In this document: piece by piece, positions 31,514-43,911 of the stretch
How the letters are laid out: every line of letters starts with the position of its first letter
Numbering within the stretch: position 1 is the first letter of the stretch
Origin: Pseudomonas viridiflava
GTDB lineage: Bacteria; Pseudomonadota; Gammaproteobacteria; Pseudomonadales; Pseudomonadaceae
DNA length: 64,000 nt
NCBI RefSeq assembly: GCF_900582195.1
Contig: NZ_UTHA01000001.1
Coordinates: 868,001 to 932,000 of the forward strand
Direction: 5' to 3'
The notes under the pieces: generated by a model
Databases searched by the model: none
What the model was told of the DNA's origin: nothing
The model's input: the letters and a program-made list of their open reading frames with translations, nothing else
Translations under genes and position numbers: made by a program

Positions 31514-32860
31514 GTGTCTCTGATCGCTTCTGACCACTTCCGCATCGTTGTCGGCCTCGGCAAGAGCGGCATGTCCCTGGTTCGCTTCCTGGCGAACCGG
31601 GGCACGTCGTTTGCTGTGGCGGACACGCGGGAAAATCCACCGGAACTGGCCACGCTCAAGCGTGACTATCCGCACGTGGAAGTGCGTTGTGGCGAGCTGG
31701 ACGTCGAATTCCTGTGCCGTGCCGACGAGCTCTACGTGAGCCCCGGCCTGGCGCTGGCGACCCCGGCCCTGCAAGCCGCTGCGGCCCGTGGCGTGAAACT
31801 GTCCGGCGACATCGAGCTGTTCGCGCGTAACGCGCGGGCGCCGATCGTGGCCATCAGCGGTTCCAACGCGAAGAGCACTGTCACCACTCTGGTCGGCGAG
31901 ATGGCGGCTGCGGCCGGCAAGCGCGTCGCCGTCGGCGGCAACCTCGGCACCCCGGCGCTGGATCTGCTCAGCGACGACGTCGAGCTGTACGTGATGGAGC
32001 TGTCGAGCTTCCAGCTGGAAACCACCGACCAGCTCAACGCTGAAGTGGCCACCGTGCTGAACATCAGCGAAGACCACATGGATCGTTACAGCGGTCTGCC
32101 GGCGTACCACCTGGCCAAGCACCGGATCTTCCGTGGTGCGAAGCAATTCGTGGTCAACCGTCAGGACGCGTTGACCCGTCCGCTGATGGGCGAGGGCCAG
32201 CCATGCTGGACCTTCGGTTTGACCAAACCGGATTTCAAGGCCTTCGGTATCCGCGAAGAAGACGGCGAGAAGTATCTGGCCTTCGAATTCCAGAACCTGA
32301 TGCCGGTGCGTGAGCTAAAAATTCGCGGCGCACACAACCAATCCAACGCTCTTGCGGCGCTGGCGCTGGGGCATGCCGTGGGCTTGCCGTTCGACGCCAT
32401 GCTCTCGGCCCTGCGTACATTTGCCGGCCTCGAGCATCGCTGCCAGTGGGTCCGCGATCTCGACGGCGTGGCGTATTACAACGACTCCAAAGCCACCAAC
32501 GTTGGCGCCGCACTGGCCGCCATCGAAGGCCTGGGCGCGGACATCGACGGCAAGGTCATCCTGATCGCCGGTGGCGATGGCAAGGGTGCCGAATTCAACG
32601 ACCTGCGTGATCCGGTGGCGGCCAACTGCCGCGCCGTGATCCTGATGGGCCGCGACTCCGACAAGATCGGTGCGGCCCTGGGTGATGCCGTGCCATTGAT
32701 TCGCGCGACCTCGCTGGTGGACGCCGTTGCGCAATGCCGCGCCGCCGCGCAAGCGGGTGACGTCGTGCTGCTGTCACCGGCCTGCGCCAGTTTCGACATG
32801 TTCAAGCATTACGAAGACCGTGGTCACCAGTTCGTCCGCGCTGTGGAGGATCTGGCATGA
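31514..32860 (+). CDS. murD: UDP-MurNAc-L-Ala:D-Glu ligase MurD
   Basis: A 448-residue Mur ligase adding D-glutamate. The start is GTG at 31514. The ATP loop reads GSNAKST (~114-120), with Ala where most bacteria have Gly (GTNGKS/GSNGKS); I believe other pseudomonads share this. Further signatures: LSSFQLE (~163), SEDHMDRY (~184) and NDSKATN (~321). The ftsW start overlaps its stop by four bases. Confidence 0.96.
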   Translation: MSLIASDHFRIVVGLGKSGMSLVRFLANRGTSFAVADTRENPPELATLKRDYPHVEVRCGELDVEFLCRADELYVSPGLALATPALQAAAARGVKLSGDIELFARNARAPIVAISGSNAKSTVTTLVGEMAAAAGKRVAVGGNLGTPALDLLSDDVELYVMELSSFQLETTDQLNAEVATVLNISEDHMDRYSGLPAYHLAKHRIFRGAKQFVVNRQDALTRPLMGEGQPCWTFGLTKPDFKAFGIREEDGEKYLAFEFQNLMPVRELKIRGAHNQSNALAALALGHAVGLPFDAMLSALRTFAGLEHRCQWVRDLDGVAYYNDSKATNVGAALAAIEGLGADIDGKVILIAGGDGKGAEFNDLRDPVAANCRAVILMGRDSDKIGAALGDAVPLIRATSLVDAVAQCRAAAQAGDVVLLSPACASFDMFKHYEDRGHQFVRAVEDLA

Positions 32861-34074
32861 GCCTGTTCAATATCATCAAGCCGTACCCGTCGCCGATCAT
32901 TACCGGGCGCGGCATCGACCTCGATTTCCCGATGCTCGCCGGTTGCCTGGCGCTGCTCGGTCTCGGTTTGATCATGATTGCTTCGGCGTCCACTGAAGTG
33001 GCGGCCGCGCAGTCCGGCAGTCCGCTGTATTACATGATCCGCCACCTTATTTATGTGGTGCTGGGTCTGGGCGCGTGCATCGTCACCATGATGATTCCGA
33101 TCGCCACCTGGCAACGCCTCGGCTGGCTGATGCTGCTCGGTGCGTTCGGCTTGCTGGTGATGGTGATCATCCCGGGCATCGGGCGCGAAGTGAACGGTTC
33201 GATGCGCTGGATCGGTTTCAGCTTCTTCAACGTGCAGCCGTCTGAAATCGCCAAAGTGTTCGTAGTGATCTACCTCGCCGGTTATCTGGTGCGTCGGCAG
33301 AAGGAAGTGCGCGAGAGCTGGATGGGTTTCTTCAAGCCGTTCATCGTGCTGCTGCCAATGGCGGGCCTGTTGCTGATGGAGCCGGACTTCGGTGCCACCG
33401 TGGTAATGATGGGCGCTGCGGCGGCCATGCTATTCCTCGGCGGGGTCGGGCTGTTCCGCTTCTCGCTGATGGTGGTGTTGGCGGTCGGGGCCGTGGTTTT
33501 GCTGATTCAGATGCAGCCGTACCGTATGGCGCGTCTGACCAACTTCGCCGACCCGTGGGCCGACCAGTTCGGCGCCGGTTATCAGTTGTCGCAAGCCTTG
33601 ATCGCCTTCGGTCGCGGCGAATGGCTGGGCGTCGGTCTGGGCAACAGCGTGCAGAAGCAGTTCTACCTGCCGGAAGCGCACACTGACTTCGTGTTCTCGG
33701 TATTGGCTGAAGAACTCGGCGCGGTCGGTTCGCTGTGCACCGTCGCACTGTTCGTGTTCGTGTGTATTCGTGGCATGTACATCGGCTTGTGGGCGGAGAA
33801 AGCCAAACAGTTCTTCGCCGCGTATGTGGCTTACGGTCTGTCGTTCCTGTGGATTGGTCAGTTCCTGATCAACATCGGTGTGAACGTCGGTCTGTTGCCA
33901 ACCAAAGGTCTGACCTTGCCGTTCCTCAGTTATGGCGGCAGCTCGTTGGTGATCTGCTGTGCCTGTCTCGGCTTGTTGCTGAGGATCGAGTGGGAGAGTC
34001 GAACCCACCTGGGCAGTGAAGAGATGGAATTCCATGAGAGCGACTTCGCTGAGGAGCCGAATCATGGGCGCTAA
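32857..34074 (+). CDS. ftsW: Peptidoglycan glycosyltransferase FtsW
   Basis: A 405-residue SEDS family protein with about ten membrane helices, the septal glycan polymerase that works with FtsI. Characteristic regions: WIGFSFFNVQPSEIAK (~125), LLLMEPDFGATVVM (~170) and the last loop GLLPTKGLTLPFLSYGGSS (~345). ATGA overlap with murD; its last 11 bases overlap murG. Confidence 0.96.
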   Translation: MSLFNIIKPYPSPIITGRGIDLDFPMLAGCLALLGLGLIMIASASTEVAAAQSGSPLYYMIRHLIYVVLGLGACIVTMMIPIATWQRLGWLMLLGAFGLLVMVIIPGIGREVNGSMRWIGFSFFNVQPSEIAKVFVVIYLAGYLVRRQKEVRESWMGFFKPFIVLLPMAGLLLMEPDFGATVVMMGAAAAMLFLGGVGLFRFSLMVVLAVGAVVLLIQMQPYRMARLTNFADPWADQFGAGYQLSQALIAFGRGEWLGVGLGNSVQKQFYLPEAHTDFVFSVLAEELGAVGSLCTVALFVFVCIRGMYIGLWAEKAKQFFAAYVAYGLSFLWIGQFLINIGVNVGLLPTKGLTLPFLSYGGSSLVICCACLGLLLRIEWESRTHLGSEEMEFHESDFAEEPNHGR

Positions 34075-35126
34075 CGTATTGATCATGGCCGGCGGCACCG
34101 GCGGCCACGTGTTCCCGGCGCTGGCCTGTGCCCGCGAGTTTCAGGCGCGCGGCTACACCGTGCACTGGCTCGGCACGCCACGCGGGATCGAGAACGAACT
34201 GGTGCCGGCCGCAGGTCTTGAACTGCACCGCATCAACGCCACTGGCCTGCGCGGCAAGGGCAAGCTGTCGCTGCTCAAGGCGCCGTTCATGCTGCTGAAA
34301 TCGGTCTGGCAGGCGCGGGCAATCATTCGTCGCTTGAAGCCGGTGTGTGTGGTCGGCTTCGGTGGTTATGTGACCGGCCCCGGTGGTCTTGCCGCGAAAC
34401 TGGCTGGCGTGCCGGTGATCGTTCACGAGCAGAACGCCGTGGCCGGCACCGCCAATCGGTTGCTGGTGCCGTTCGCCGCCCGGGTGTGTGAAGCGTTCCC
34501 CGACACCTTTACTCTGTCGGACACCCGCCGTACCACCGGAAACCCGGTGCGCAGCGAGCTGTTCCTCGATACATCGCGACCTGCCCTGGCCGGTCGCAAA
34601 GCGCGTTTGCTGATCCTCGGCGGAAGCCTGGGCGCAGAACCGTTGAACAAGTTGCTGCCTGAAGCCCTGGCCCAAGTCGCTGCCGATTTGCGCCCGGAAG
34701 TGTTTCATCAGGCCGGCAAAAACCACGATGAAGTGACTGCAGAGCGCTACCGCGCCGCCGGCGTGGACGCGCAGGTGCAGCCGTTCATCAAAGACATGGC
34801 CCAGGCCTATGGCTGGGCTGACCTGGTGGTGTGCCGTGCAGGCGCGTTGACCATCAGTGAGCTGGCTGCCGCCGGTCTGCCCTCGATGCTGGTGCCTTTG
34901 CCCCACGCGATCGACGATCACCAGACCCGCAACGCCGATTATTTGGCCCGTGAAGGCGCTGCCTTCCTGATGCCGCAAAGAACGACTGGTGCCGCGGACC
35001 TTGCCGCGCGCCTGACAGAGGTCTTGATGCAACCGCAACGACTCGAAGATATGGCCCAAGCGGCCCGCCGTCTGGCGAAACCCGATGCCACCCGTAGCGT
35101 GGTCGATACCTGTCTGGAGGTGGCCC

Positions 35127-35134
<8 letters not shown>
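34064..35134 (+). CDS. murG: UDP-GlcNAc transferase MurG
   Basis: A 356-residue GT-B glycosyltransferase that converts lipid I to lipid II at the inner face of the membrane. The GGTGGH loop is at residues 10-15 and the second glycine-rich loop [10 protein letters not shown] near 187. I chose the ATG at 34064, with GAGGAG upstream inside ftsW; an open frame runs further back but has no family sequence. It overlaps murC by eight bases. Confidence 0.96.
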
Positions 35135-37543
<2,409 letters not shown>

Positions 37544-37547
37544 GACG

Positions 37548-38414
37548 ATGCAAGGCGCTCAGCTCCGACATCAGCCTCCCGCACCCGGCCGCAAGCCGGT
37601 GCCGCGGGGTGCCAGCCGAATGGTGGCGAAAGAGCCGATGTCCGCGCGCCTGCCGAAAGCCAATTTCGGTTTTCTGAAAAGTCTGTTCTGGCCGGTGCTG
37701 CTGGTGGCACTGGGCTTCGGTACTTACGAAGGCGCAACGCGTTTGCTGCCGTACGCCGACCGGCCGATCACCAAGATCGCCGTGCAGGGCGACCTGAGTT
37801 ACATCAGCCAGCAGGCGGTGCAGCAGCGAATCGCCCCGTATGTGGCGTCGAGCTTTTTCACCATCGACCTGGCCGGCATGCGCACCGAGCTTGAGCAGAT
37901 GCCGTGGATCGCCCACGCCGAAGTCCGTCGCGTGTGGCCGGACCAGGTGGTGATTCGCCTCGAAGAGCAACTGCCGGTGGCGCGGTGGGGCGACGAATCG
38001 TTGCTCAACAACCAGGGCCAGGCGTTCACGCCAAAGGAGCTGGCGAACTACGAACACCTGCCACAGCTGTTCGGCCCCCAACGGGCCCAGCAGCAAGTCA
38101 TGCAGCAGTATCAGGTGCTGAGCCAGATGCTGCGGCCGTTGGGCTTCTCGATCGCACGCCTGGAATTGCGTGAACGCGGGAGCTGGTTCCTGACCACCGG
38201 TGCCGGCAGTTCTGGCCCCGGCATCGAGTTGCTGCTGGGACGCGGCAACCTGGTGGAAAAGATGCGCCGTTTTATCGCCATCTATGACAAGACGCTTAAA
38301 GACCAGATTACGAACATTGCGCGCATCGATCTGCGCTACGCCAACGGCCTCGCTGTTGGCTGGCGGGAACCAGTAGCGCCGACGACAGCCCAACCCGCTG
38401 TCGCAAAGAATTAA
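37548..38414 (+). CDS. ftsQ: Cell division protein FtsQ
   Basis: A 288-residue bitopic protein: a basic, Pro-rich cytoplasmic tail (1-44), one membrane helix (~45-63), then a POTRA domain (~75-145, [12 protein letters not shown] onward) and a beta domain that bind FtsLB. The ATG at 37548 follows the ddlB stop. ftsA starts 15 bases downstream after AGAGG. Confidence 0.94.
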   Translation: MQGAQLRHQPPAPGRKPVPRGASRMVAKEPMSARLPKANFGFLKSLFWPVLLVALGFGTYEGATRLLPYADRPITKIAVQGDLSYISQQAVQQRIAPYVASSFFTIDLAGMRTELEQMPWIAHAEVRRVWPDQVVIRLEEQLPVARWGDESLLNNQGQAFTPKELANYEHLPQLFGPQRAQQQVMQQYQVLSQMLRPLGFSIARLELRERGSWFLTTGAGSSGPGIELLLGRGNLVEKMRRFIAIYDKTLKDQITNIARIDLRYANGLAVGWREPVAPTTAQPAVAKN

Positions 38415-38429
38415 GAAGAGGCAGGACCC

Positions 38430-39689
38430 ATGGCAAACGTGCAAAGCGGCAAAATGATCGTCGGTCTCGATATCGGCACCTCCAAGGTGGTGGCGCTGGT
38501 CGGCGAGGTCTCCGACGACGGCTCGCTGGAAATCGTCGGGATCGGTACCCATCCGTCCCGTGGCCTGAAGAAGGGCGTGGTGGTGAACATTGAGTCCACC
38601 GTGCAGTCGATCCAGCGCGCGATCGAAGAAGCCCAACTGATGGCGGGCTGCCGCATTCACTCGGCGTTCGTCGGCGTGGCGGGCAATCACATCCGCAGCC
38701 TGAACTCCCACGGCATCGTCGCGATCCGTGATCGCGAAGTCAGCTCGGCCGACCTTGAGCGCGTGCTTGACGCCGCTCAGGCCGTGGCGATCCCGGCTGA
38801 CCAGCGCGTGCTGCACACCCTGCCGCAGGATTACGTGATCGATAACCAGGAAGGCGTTCGCGAGCCTCTGGGCATGTCCGGCGTGCGTCTGGAAGCCAAG
38901 GTTCACGTAGTCACCTGCGCGGTCAACGCTGCACAGAACATTGAAAAATGCGTGCGTCGCTGCGGTCTGGAAATCGACGACATCATTCTCGAGCAACTGG
39001 CCTCGGCCTACTCGGTACTCACCGACGACGAGAAAGAACTGGGCGTGTGCCTGGTCGACATCGGCGGCGGCACCACCGACATCGCGATCTTCACCGAAGG
39101 TGCGATCCGTCACACCGCAGTGATCCCGATTGCCGGTGATCAGGTGACCAACGACATCGCCATGGCGTTGCGCACCCCGACCCAGTACGCCGAAGAAATC
39201 AAGATCCGTTACGCCTGCGCCCTGGCGAAACTGGCCGGTGCCGGTGAAACCATCAAGGTGCCAAGCGTTGGCGACCGTCCACCGCGCGAACTGTCGCGTC
39301 AGGCCCTGGCCGAAGTGGTCGAGCCGCGTTACGACGAACTGTTCACCCTGATCCAGGCCGAACTGCGTCGCAGCGGCTACGAAGACCTGATCCCGGCCGG
39401 CATCGTGCTGACCGGCGGTACCTCGAAAATGGAAGGCGCCACTGAACTGGCCGAAGAAATCTTCCACATGCCGGTCCGCCTCGGCGTGCCGCATGGCGTG
39501 AAGGGCCTGGATGACGTGGTGCGCAACCCGATTTATTCCACTGGCGTTGGTTTGTTGATGTACGGCCTGCAAAAGCAGTCCGACGGAGTTTCGTTCTCCG
39601 GCATCGGCAGCCGCGACAGCTACAGCAACGAAGAGCCACAGGCGCCGTTGCTGGACCGATTGAAGAAGTGGGTTCAAGGCAACTTTTAA
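38430..39689 (+). CDS. ftsA: Cell division protein FtsA
   Basis: A 419-residue actin-like ATPase that ties FtsZ to the membrane. The phosphate loops VGLDIGTSKV (~11) and VDIGGGTTDIAIF (~208) and the adenosine segment GIVLTGGTSKMEG (~324) are visible. The C-terminus ends LLDRLKKWVQGNF, an amphipathic membrane-targeting helix. A 104-base gap, longer than any other in the cluster, separates it from ftsZ. Confidence 0.97.
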   Translation: MANVQSGKMIVGLDIGTSKVVALVGEVSDDGSLEIVGIGTHPSRGLKKGVVVNIESTVQSIQRAIEEAQLMAGCRIHSAFVGVAGNHIRSLNSHGIVAIRDREVSSADLERVLDAAQAVAIPADQRVLHTLPQDYVIDNQEGVREPLGMSGVRLEAKVHVVTCAVNAAQNIEKCVRRCGLEIDDIILEQLASAYSVLTDDEKELGVCLVDIGGGTTDIAIFTEGAIRHTAVIPIAGDQVTNDIAMALRTPTQYAEEIKIRYACALAKLAGAGETIKVPSVGDRPPRELSRQALAEVVEPRYDELFTLIQAELRRSGYEDLIPAGIVLTGGTSKMEGATELAEEIFHMPVRLGVPHGVKGLDDVVRNPIYSTGVGLLMYGLQKQSDGVSFSGIGSRDSYSNEEPQAPLLDRLKKWVQGNF

Positions 39690-39793
39690 AAGCAGCTGGA
39701 AGCGACAAGCTTCGAGCGGCAAGCAGTAGCAATAGATGCACCGCAACAAAAATGCAGTAGGCGAAAAAACTAGAGAATGTAAGGAGAGGGAAA
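39690..39793 (+). other. ftsA-ftsZ intergenic region with AAGC-type repeats
   Basis: This is the only long gap among the mur/fts genes. It holds an imperfect series of AAGC/AGCTT units (GGAAGCGACAAGCTTCGAGC, 39698-39717) resembling dispersed fluorescent-pseudomonad repeats, with GAAGC/GCTTC able to form a small hairpin. GGAGAGG just before ftsZ is a strong ribosome site. A ftsZ-specific promoter could lie here but I cannot point to a good one. Confidence 0.5.
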
Positions 39794-40990
39794 ATGTTCG
39801 AACTCGTAGACAACATCCCCGCAAGCCCGGTAATCAAAGTTATCGGTGTTGGCGGTGGCGGCGGCAACGCTGTCAATCACATGGTCAAGAGCAACATCGA
39901 AGGCGTTGAATTCATCTGCGCCAACACCGATGCTCAAGCGCTGAAAAACATCGGCGCGCGTACCATTCTGCAACTGGGCACCGGCGTGACCAAAGGTCTG
40001 GGCGCTGGTGCCAACCCTGAAGTAGGTCGTCAGGCCGCTCTCGAAGACCGTGAGCGCATTGCCGAAGTCCTGCAGGGCACCAACATGGTGTTCATCACCA
40101 CTGGCATGGGCGGCGGTACCGGTACCGGTGCTGCGCCGATCATCGCCGAAGTGGCCAAGGAAATGGGCATTCTGACCGTTGCTGTGGTAACGCGTCCGTT
40201 CCCGTTCGAAGGCCGCAAGCGTATGCAGATCGCCGATGAAGGCATCCGCATGCTCTCGGAAAGCGTCGACTCGTTGATCACTATTCCCAACGAGAAGTTG
40301 CTGACCATCCTCGGTAAAGACGCAAGCCTCTTGTCGGCTTTCGCCAAGGCTGACGATGTACTGGCCGGTGCCGTTCGCGGTATCTCCGACATCATCAAGC
40401 GTCCGGGCATGATCAACGTCGACTTCGCCGACGTACGTACCGTGATGAGCGAAATGGGCATGGCGATGATGGGCACTGGCTGCGCCAGCGGTCCGAACCG
40501 TGCACGTGAAGCCACTGAAGCGGCCATCCGTAACCCGCTGCTGGAAGACGTGAACCTGCAAGGCGCACGCGGCATCCTGGTGAACATCACCGCCGGTCCT
40601 GACCTGTCTCTGGGTGAGTACTCCGACGTGGGTAGCATCATCGAAGCCTTCGCTTCCGAGCACGCCATGGTCAAGGTCGGTACCGTTATCGATCCGGACA
40701 TGCGCGACGAACTGCACGTGACTGTGGTTGCCACCGGTCTGGGCGCGAAAATCGAGAAGCCTGTGAAGGTCATCGACAACACCGTTCACACTTCGATGGC
40801 TGCCTCTCAGGTGCAACAACCGGCTCCGGCCCGTCAGGAAGCGCCAGCGGTGAACTACCGTGATCTGGACCGTCCGACCGTCATGCGCAACCAGGCTCAG
40901 GCCGGTGCTGCGGCTGCCGCGAAGATGAATCCGCAAGATGACCTGGACTACCTGGACATCCCGGCATTCCTGCGTCGTCAGGCCGATTGA
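39794..40990 (+). CDS. ftsZ: Cell division protein FtsZ
   Basis: The 398-residue tubulin-like GTPase that forms the Z ring. The GTP-binding signature GGGTGTG is at residues 106-112, and the N-terminal GVGGGGGNAVNHM loop is near 19-31. After a Gln/Pro/Ala-rich linker (~320-380) the C-terminal peptide DYLDIPAFLRRQAD binds FtsA, ZipA and other partners. A strong AAGGAGAGG ribosome site fits its high expression. Confidence 0.98.
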   Translation: MFELVDNIPASPVIKVIGVGGGGGNAVNHMVKSNIEGVEFICANTDAQALKNIGARTILQLGTGVTKGLGAGANPEVGRQAALEDRERIAEVLQGTNMVFITTGMGGGTGTGAAPIIAEVAKEMGILTVAVVTRPFPFEGRKRMQIADEGIRMLSESVDSLITIPNEKLLTILGKDASLLSAFAKADDVLAGAVRGISDIIKRPGMINVDFADVRTVMSEMGMAMMGTGCASGPNRAREATEAAIRNPLLEDVNLQGARGILVNITAGPDLSLGEYSDVGSIIEAFASEHAMVKVGTVIDPDMRDELHVTVVATGLGAKIEKPVKVIDNTVHTSMAASQVQQPAPARQEAPAVNYRDLDRPTVMRNQAQAGAAAAAKMNPQDDLDYLDIPAFLRRQAD

Positions 40991-41041
40991 TGGAATGTAT
41001 CAGGGCTATGAAGGTGATTGGTGTTCAGCAAAGGCATGGTC

Positions 41042-41050
41042 TGCTATCAT
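41042..41050 (+). promoter_or_regulatory. Candidate extended -10 promoter for lpxC
   Basis: TGCTATCAT (TG, one base, TATCAT) is an extended -10 element about 53 bases before the lpxC start, with no strong -35 at the right distance. This would let lpxC be made apart from the dcw transcript. Confidence 0.45.
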
Positions 41051-41066
41051 CGCCAGCCTTTGTTGA

Positions 41067-42014
<948 letters not shown>

Positions 42015-42038
42015 GTAAAAAACCTCTCTAGTTTTTTG

Positions 42039-42065
42039 AAGGCCATCCTCGGATGGCCTTTTTTT
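42039..42065 (+). terminator. Terminator after lpxC
   Basis: AAGGCCATCC/GGATGGCCTT stem with a two-base gap between arms and a T tract, the first clear terminator after mraZ. Confidence 0.9.
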
Positions 42066-42093
42066 ATGCCTTTGGTTCTCTAGTGCCTGATCC

Positions 42094-42167
42094 GGCCTCT
42101 TCGCGAGCAAGCTCGCTCCCACAGGGGAACGCCTTTCAAATGTGGGAGCGAGCCTGCTCGCGAAGGC
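42094..42167. repeat. REP pair (REPIN) 4
   Basis: Inverted REP pair of the same type as at 6043, between converging lpxC and the diguanylate cyclase gene; the flanks GGCCTCTTCG and CGAAGGC continue the symmetry. Confidence 0.9.
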
Positions 42168-42191
42168 GTCAGCGCAAACTGCGCAGAACGT

Positions 42192-43700
42192 TCAGGAGGC
42201 GACCACCACCCGATTACGCCCACCCTCCTTGGCCTGATACAACGCCTTGTCCGCGGCAAACAACAACTGTTCCAGCGTCATCTCACTCGCCGCCGTCCAT
42301 GTAGCGATGCCAATGCTCACCGTCATCGGCCGTTCGGCCCCGTCGAACAATGGCAACTGCTCCACGGCCAGACGAATGTGCTCGGCAATCTGCTGCGCGC
42401 CACGACCATCGGTTTCGGCGAGAATCACCGAAAATTCCTCCCCGCCATAACGTGCCACCAGATCCGCCGGTCGCCGCACATTTTCCGTGATGACCCTGGC
42501 CAGTGTCTTCAGCGCCAAGTCGCCGCCCTGATGCCCATGTCGGTCATTGAAAGCCTTGAAGTGATCGGCATCGATCATCATCACCGACATCGGTTTGCCC
42601 GAGCGTTGGGCGCGGAACCACTCGTGACGCAGTGCTTGATCGAGCATCCGCCGGTTGGCCACCCCCGTCAGCGCGTCGGTGGCAGCCAATTGCGCCAGTT
42701 CGTGCTCGGCGCGCTGACGTCGGCGCAACTCGCGGGCCAGCAGCCAGGTCAGCCATAACAAACCCACGCACAGTACGCCCGTGGCTCCACTGATCAACAG
42801 CGCGGTGCGCCGCCAGGTGCCAAACACTTCTTCGCTGGACAGCGCGACCATCACCGTCAGCGGCAAATTGCCGACCCGTGAATAGGTATAGAGGCGCTGT
42901 TGCTGGTCCATGCTCGAGGTGCTGGTGAAGCTGCCGTTGCCACTCTTGTCGTGCAGAATCCGGATCACATTAGGCCGGTTGCCGAAGCTCTTGCCGATGG
43001 AGTCGCTTTGCAGATAGGGCTTTTGCGCCAGCAGGACGCCGTCGTTGTCGATGATGTTCAGCGTGCTGTCTTTGCCGATGTCGAGGCTGTTGAACAACTG
43101 ATCGAAGTAGTCGAGCTTCATCGACGCTACGGCCACGCCAGCGAACTCACCGGTGTCCGAGGAAATCCGCCGGCTGAAACTGATCCGCCACTGGTTGGCT
43201 TCATCGCAGTCGCAACGGGTCTTGAACGGGCGGCTGATAAACATGCCGACATCGCGATTGAACGCGTGGGCGAGGAAGTAATCGCGGTCGGCAAAGTTGC
43301 CCGGTTTCGGCTCGACTCGAGAAGAGTCGGCGAGCACATCCCCGTGTTTGTCGAGCAACAGAATGTCGCCCTTGAAACGCGCGGTGGTCGAGCGGTCGAA
43401 CAGCGCCAGATGGCGGATCTGCGGCGAGACGTTTTGCAGGTCATCGCGCTGGGCGGCGGCGATCAGGCCTTGCAGGGTCAAGTCGTACAGCTCGACGGTG
43501 CGCAGCACATCGGCGTCGATCAGTTGCGCAATGGTGGTGGCACTGCGGGTCGCCGATTCCCGAGCGTTGGCGTGCTCACGAATCAGCAGGAACATGACGA
43601 TGCACAGAATCGCGATCACGGTCAGCAAACTGCCGCAGATCAGCAGCAGTTCGGGGCGTCCGGTCTTGCCCGCAACGGGTGGGGTACGGCTCGCGATCAT
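42192..43700 (-). CDS. Diguanylate cyclase with periplasmic sensor domain (dCache-GGEEF)
   Basis: A 502-residue membrane sensor. Helix 1 (~18-42) and helix 2 (~305-327) flank a periplasmic region of ~260 residues that looks like a double Cache ligand-binding domain (conserved YFxxA-type stretch DRDYFLAHAF). The cytoplasmic GGDEF domain has an active-site GGEEF at 419-423 and an inhibitory RxxD site RPAD at 410-413, so it should make cyclic di-GMP and be product-inhibited. The signal is unknown. It stands alone, flanked by REP pairs. Confidence 0.92.
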   Translation of the reverse strand: MIASRTPPVAGKTGRPELLLICGSLLTVIAILCIVMFLLIREHANARESATRSATTIAQLIDADVLRTVELYDLTLQGLIAAAQRDDLQNVSPQIRHLALFDRSTTARFKGDILLLDKHGDVLADSSRVEPKPGNFADRDYFLAHAFNRDVGMFISRPFKTRCDCDEANQWRISFSRRISSDTGEFAGVAVASMKLDYFDQLFNSLDIGKDSTLNIIDNDGVLLAQKPYLQSDSIGKSFGNRPNVIRILHDKSGNGSFTSTSSMDQQQRLYTYSRVGNLPLTVMVALSSEEVFGTWRRTALLISGATGVLCVGLLWLTWLLARELRRRQRAEHELAQLAATDALTGVANRRMLDQALRHEWFRAQRSGKPMSVMMIDADHFKAFNDRHGHQGGDLALKTLARVITENVRRPADLVARYGGEEFSVILAETDGRGAQQIAEHIRLAVEQLPLFDGAERPMTVSIGIATWTAASEMTLEQLLFAADKALYQAKEGGRNRVVVAS

Positions 43701-43765
43701 GATGGGTTATCGGTTGGAGGAAGTCTTATAAGCGTAGTTGCACGAGTTCAGTGACGGTATTCCAC

Positions 43766-43855
43766 TGTGGGAGCGAGCTTGCTCGCGAATGCGGCGTGTC
43801 ATTCAACATAGATGTCGATTGATAGACCGCTTTCGCGAGCAAGCTCGCTCCCACA
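43766..43855. repeat. REP pair (REPIN) 5
   Basis: TGTGGGAGCGAGCTTGCTCGCGAA and its inverted copy with about 41 bases between, upstream of the diguanylate cyclase and downstream of the OprD gene. Confidence 0.88.
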
Positions 43856-43911
43856 GGGTTGGTAATTGCTTGAGCTATCGGAGTCAGTCTGCAGTCAGCT
43901 TAGCGCCGATC

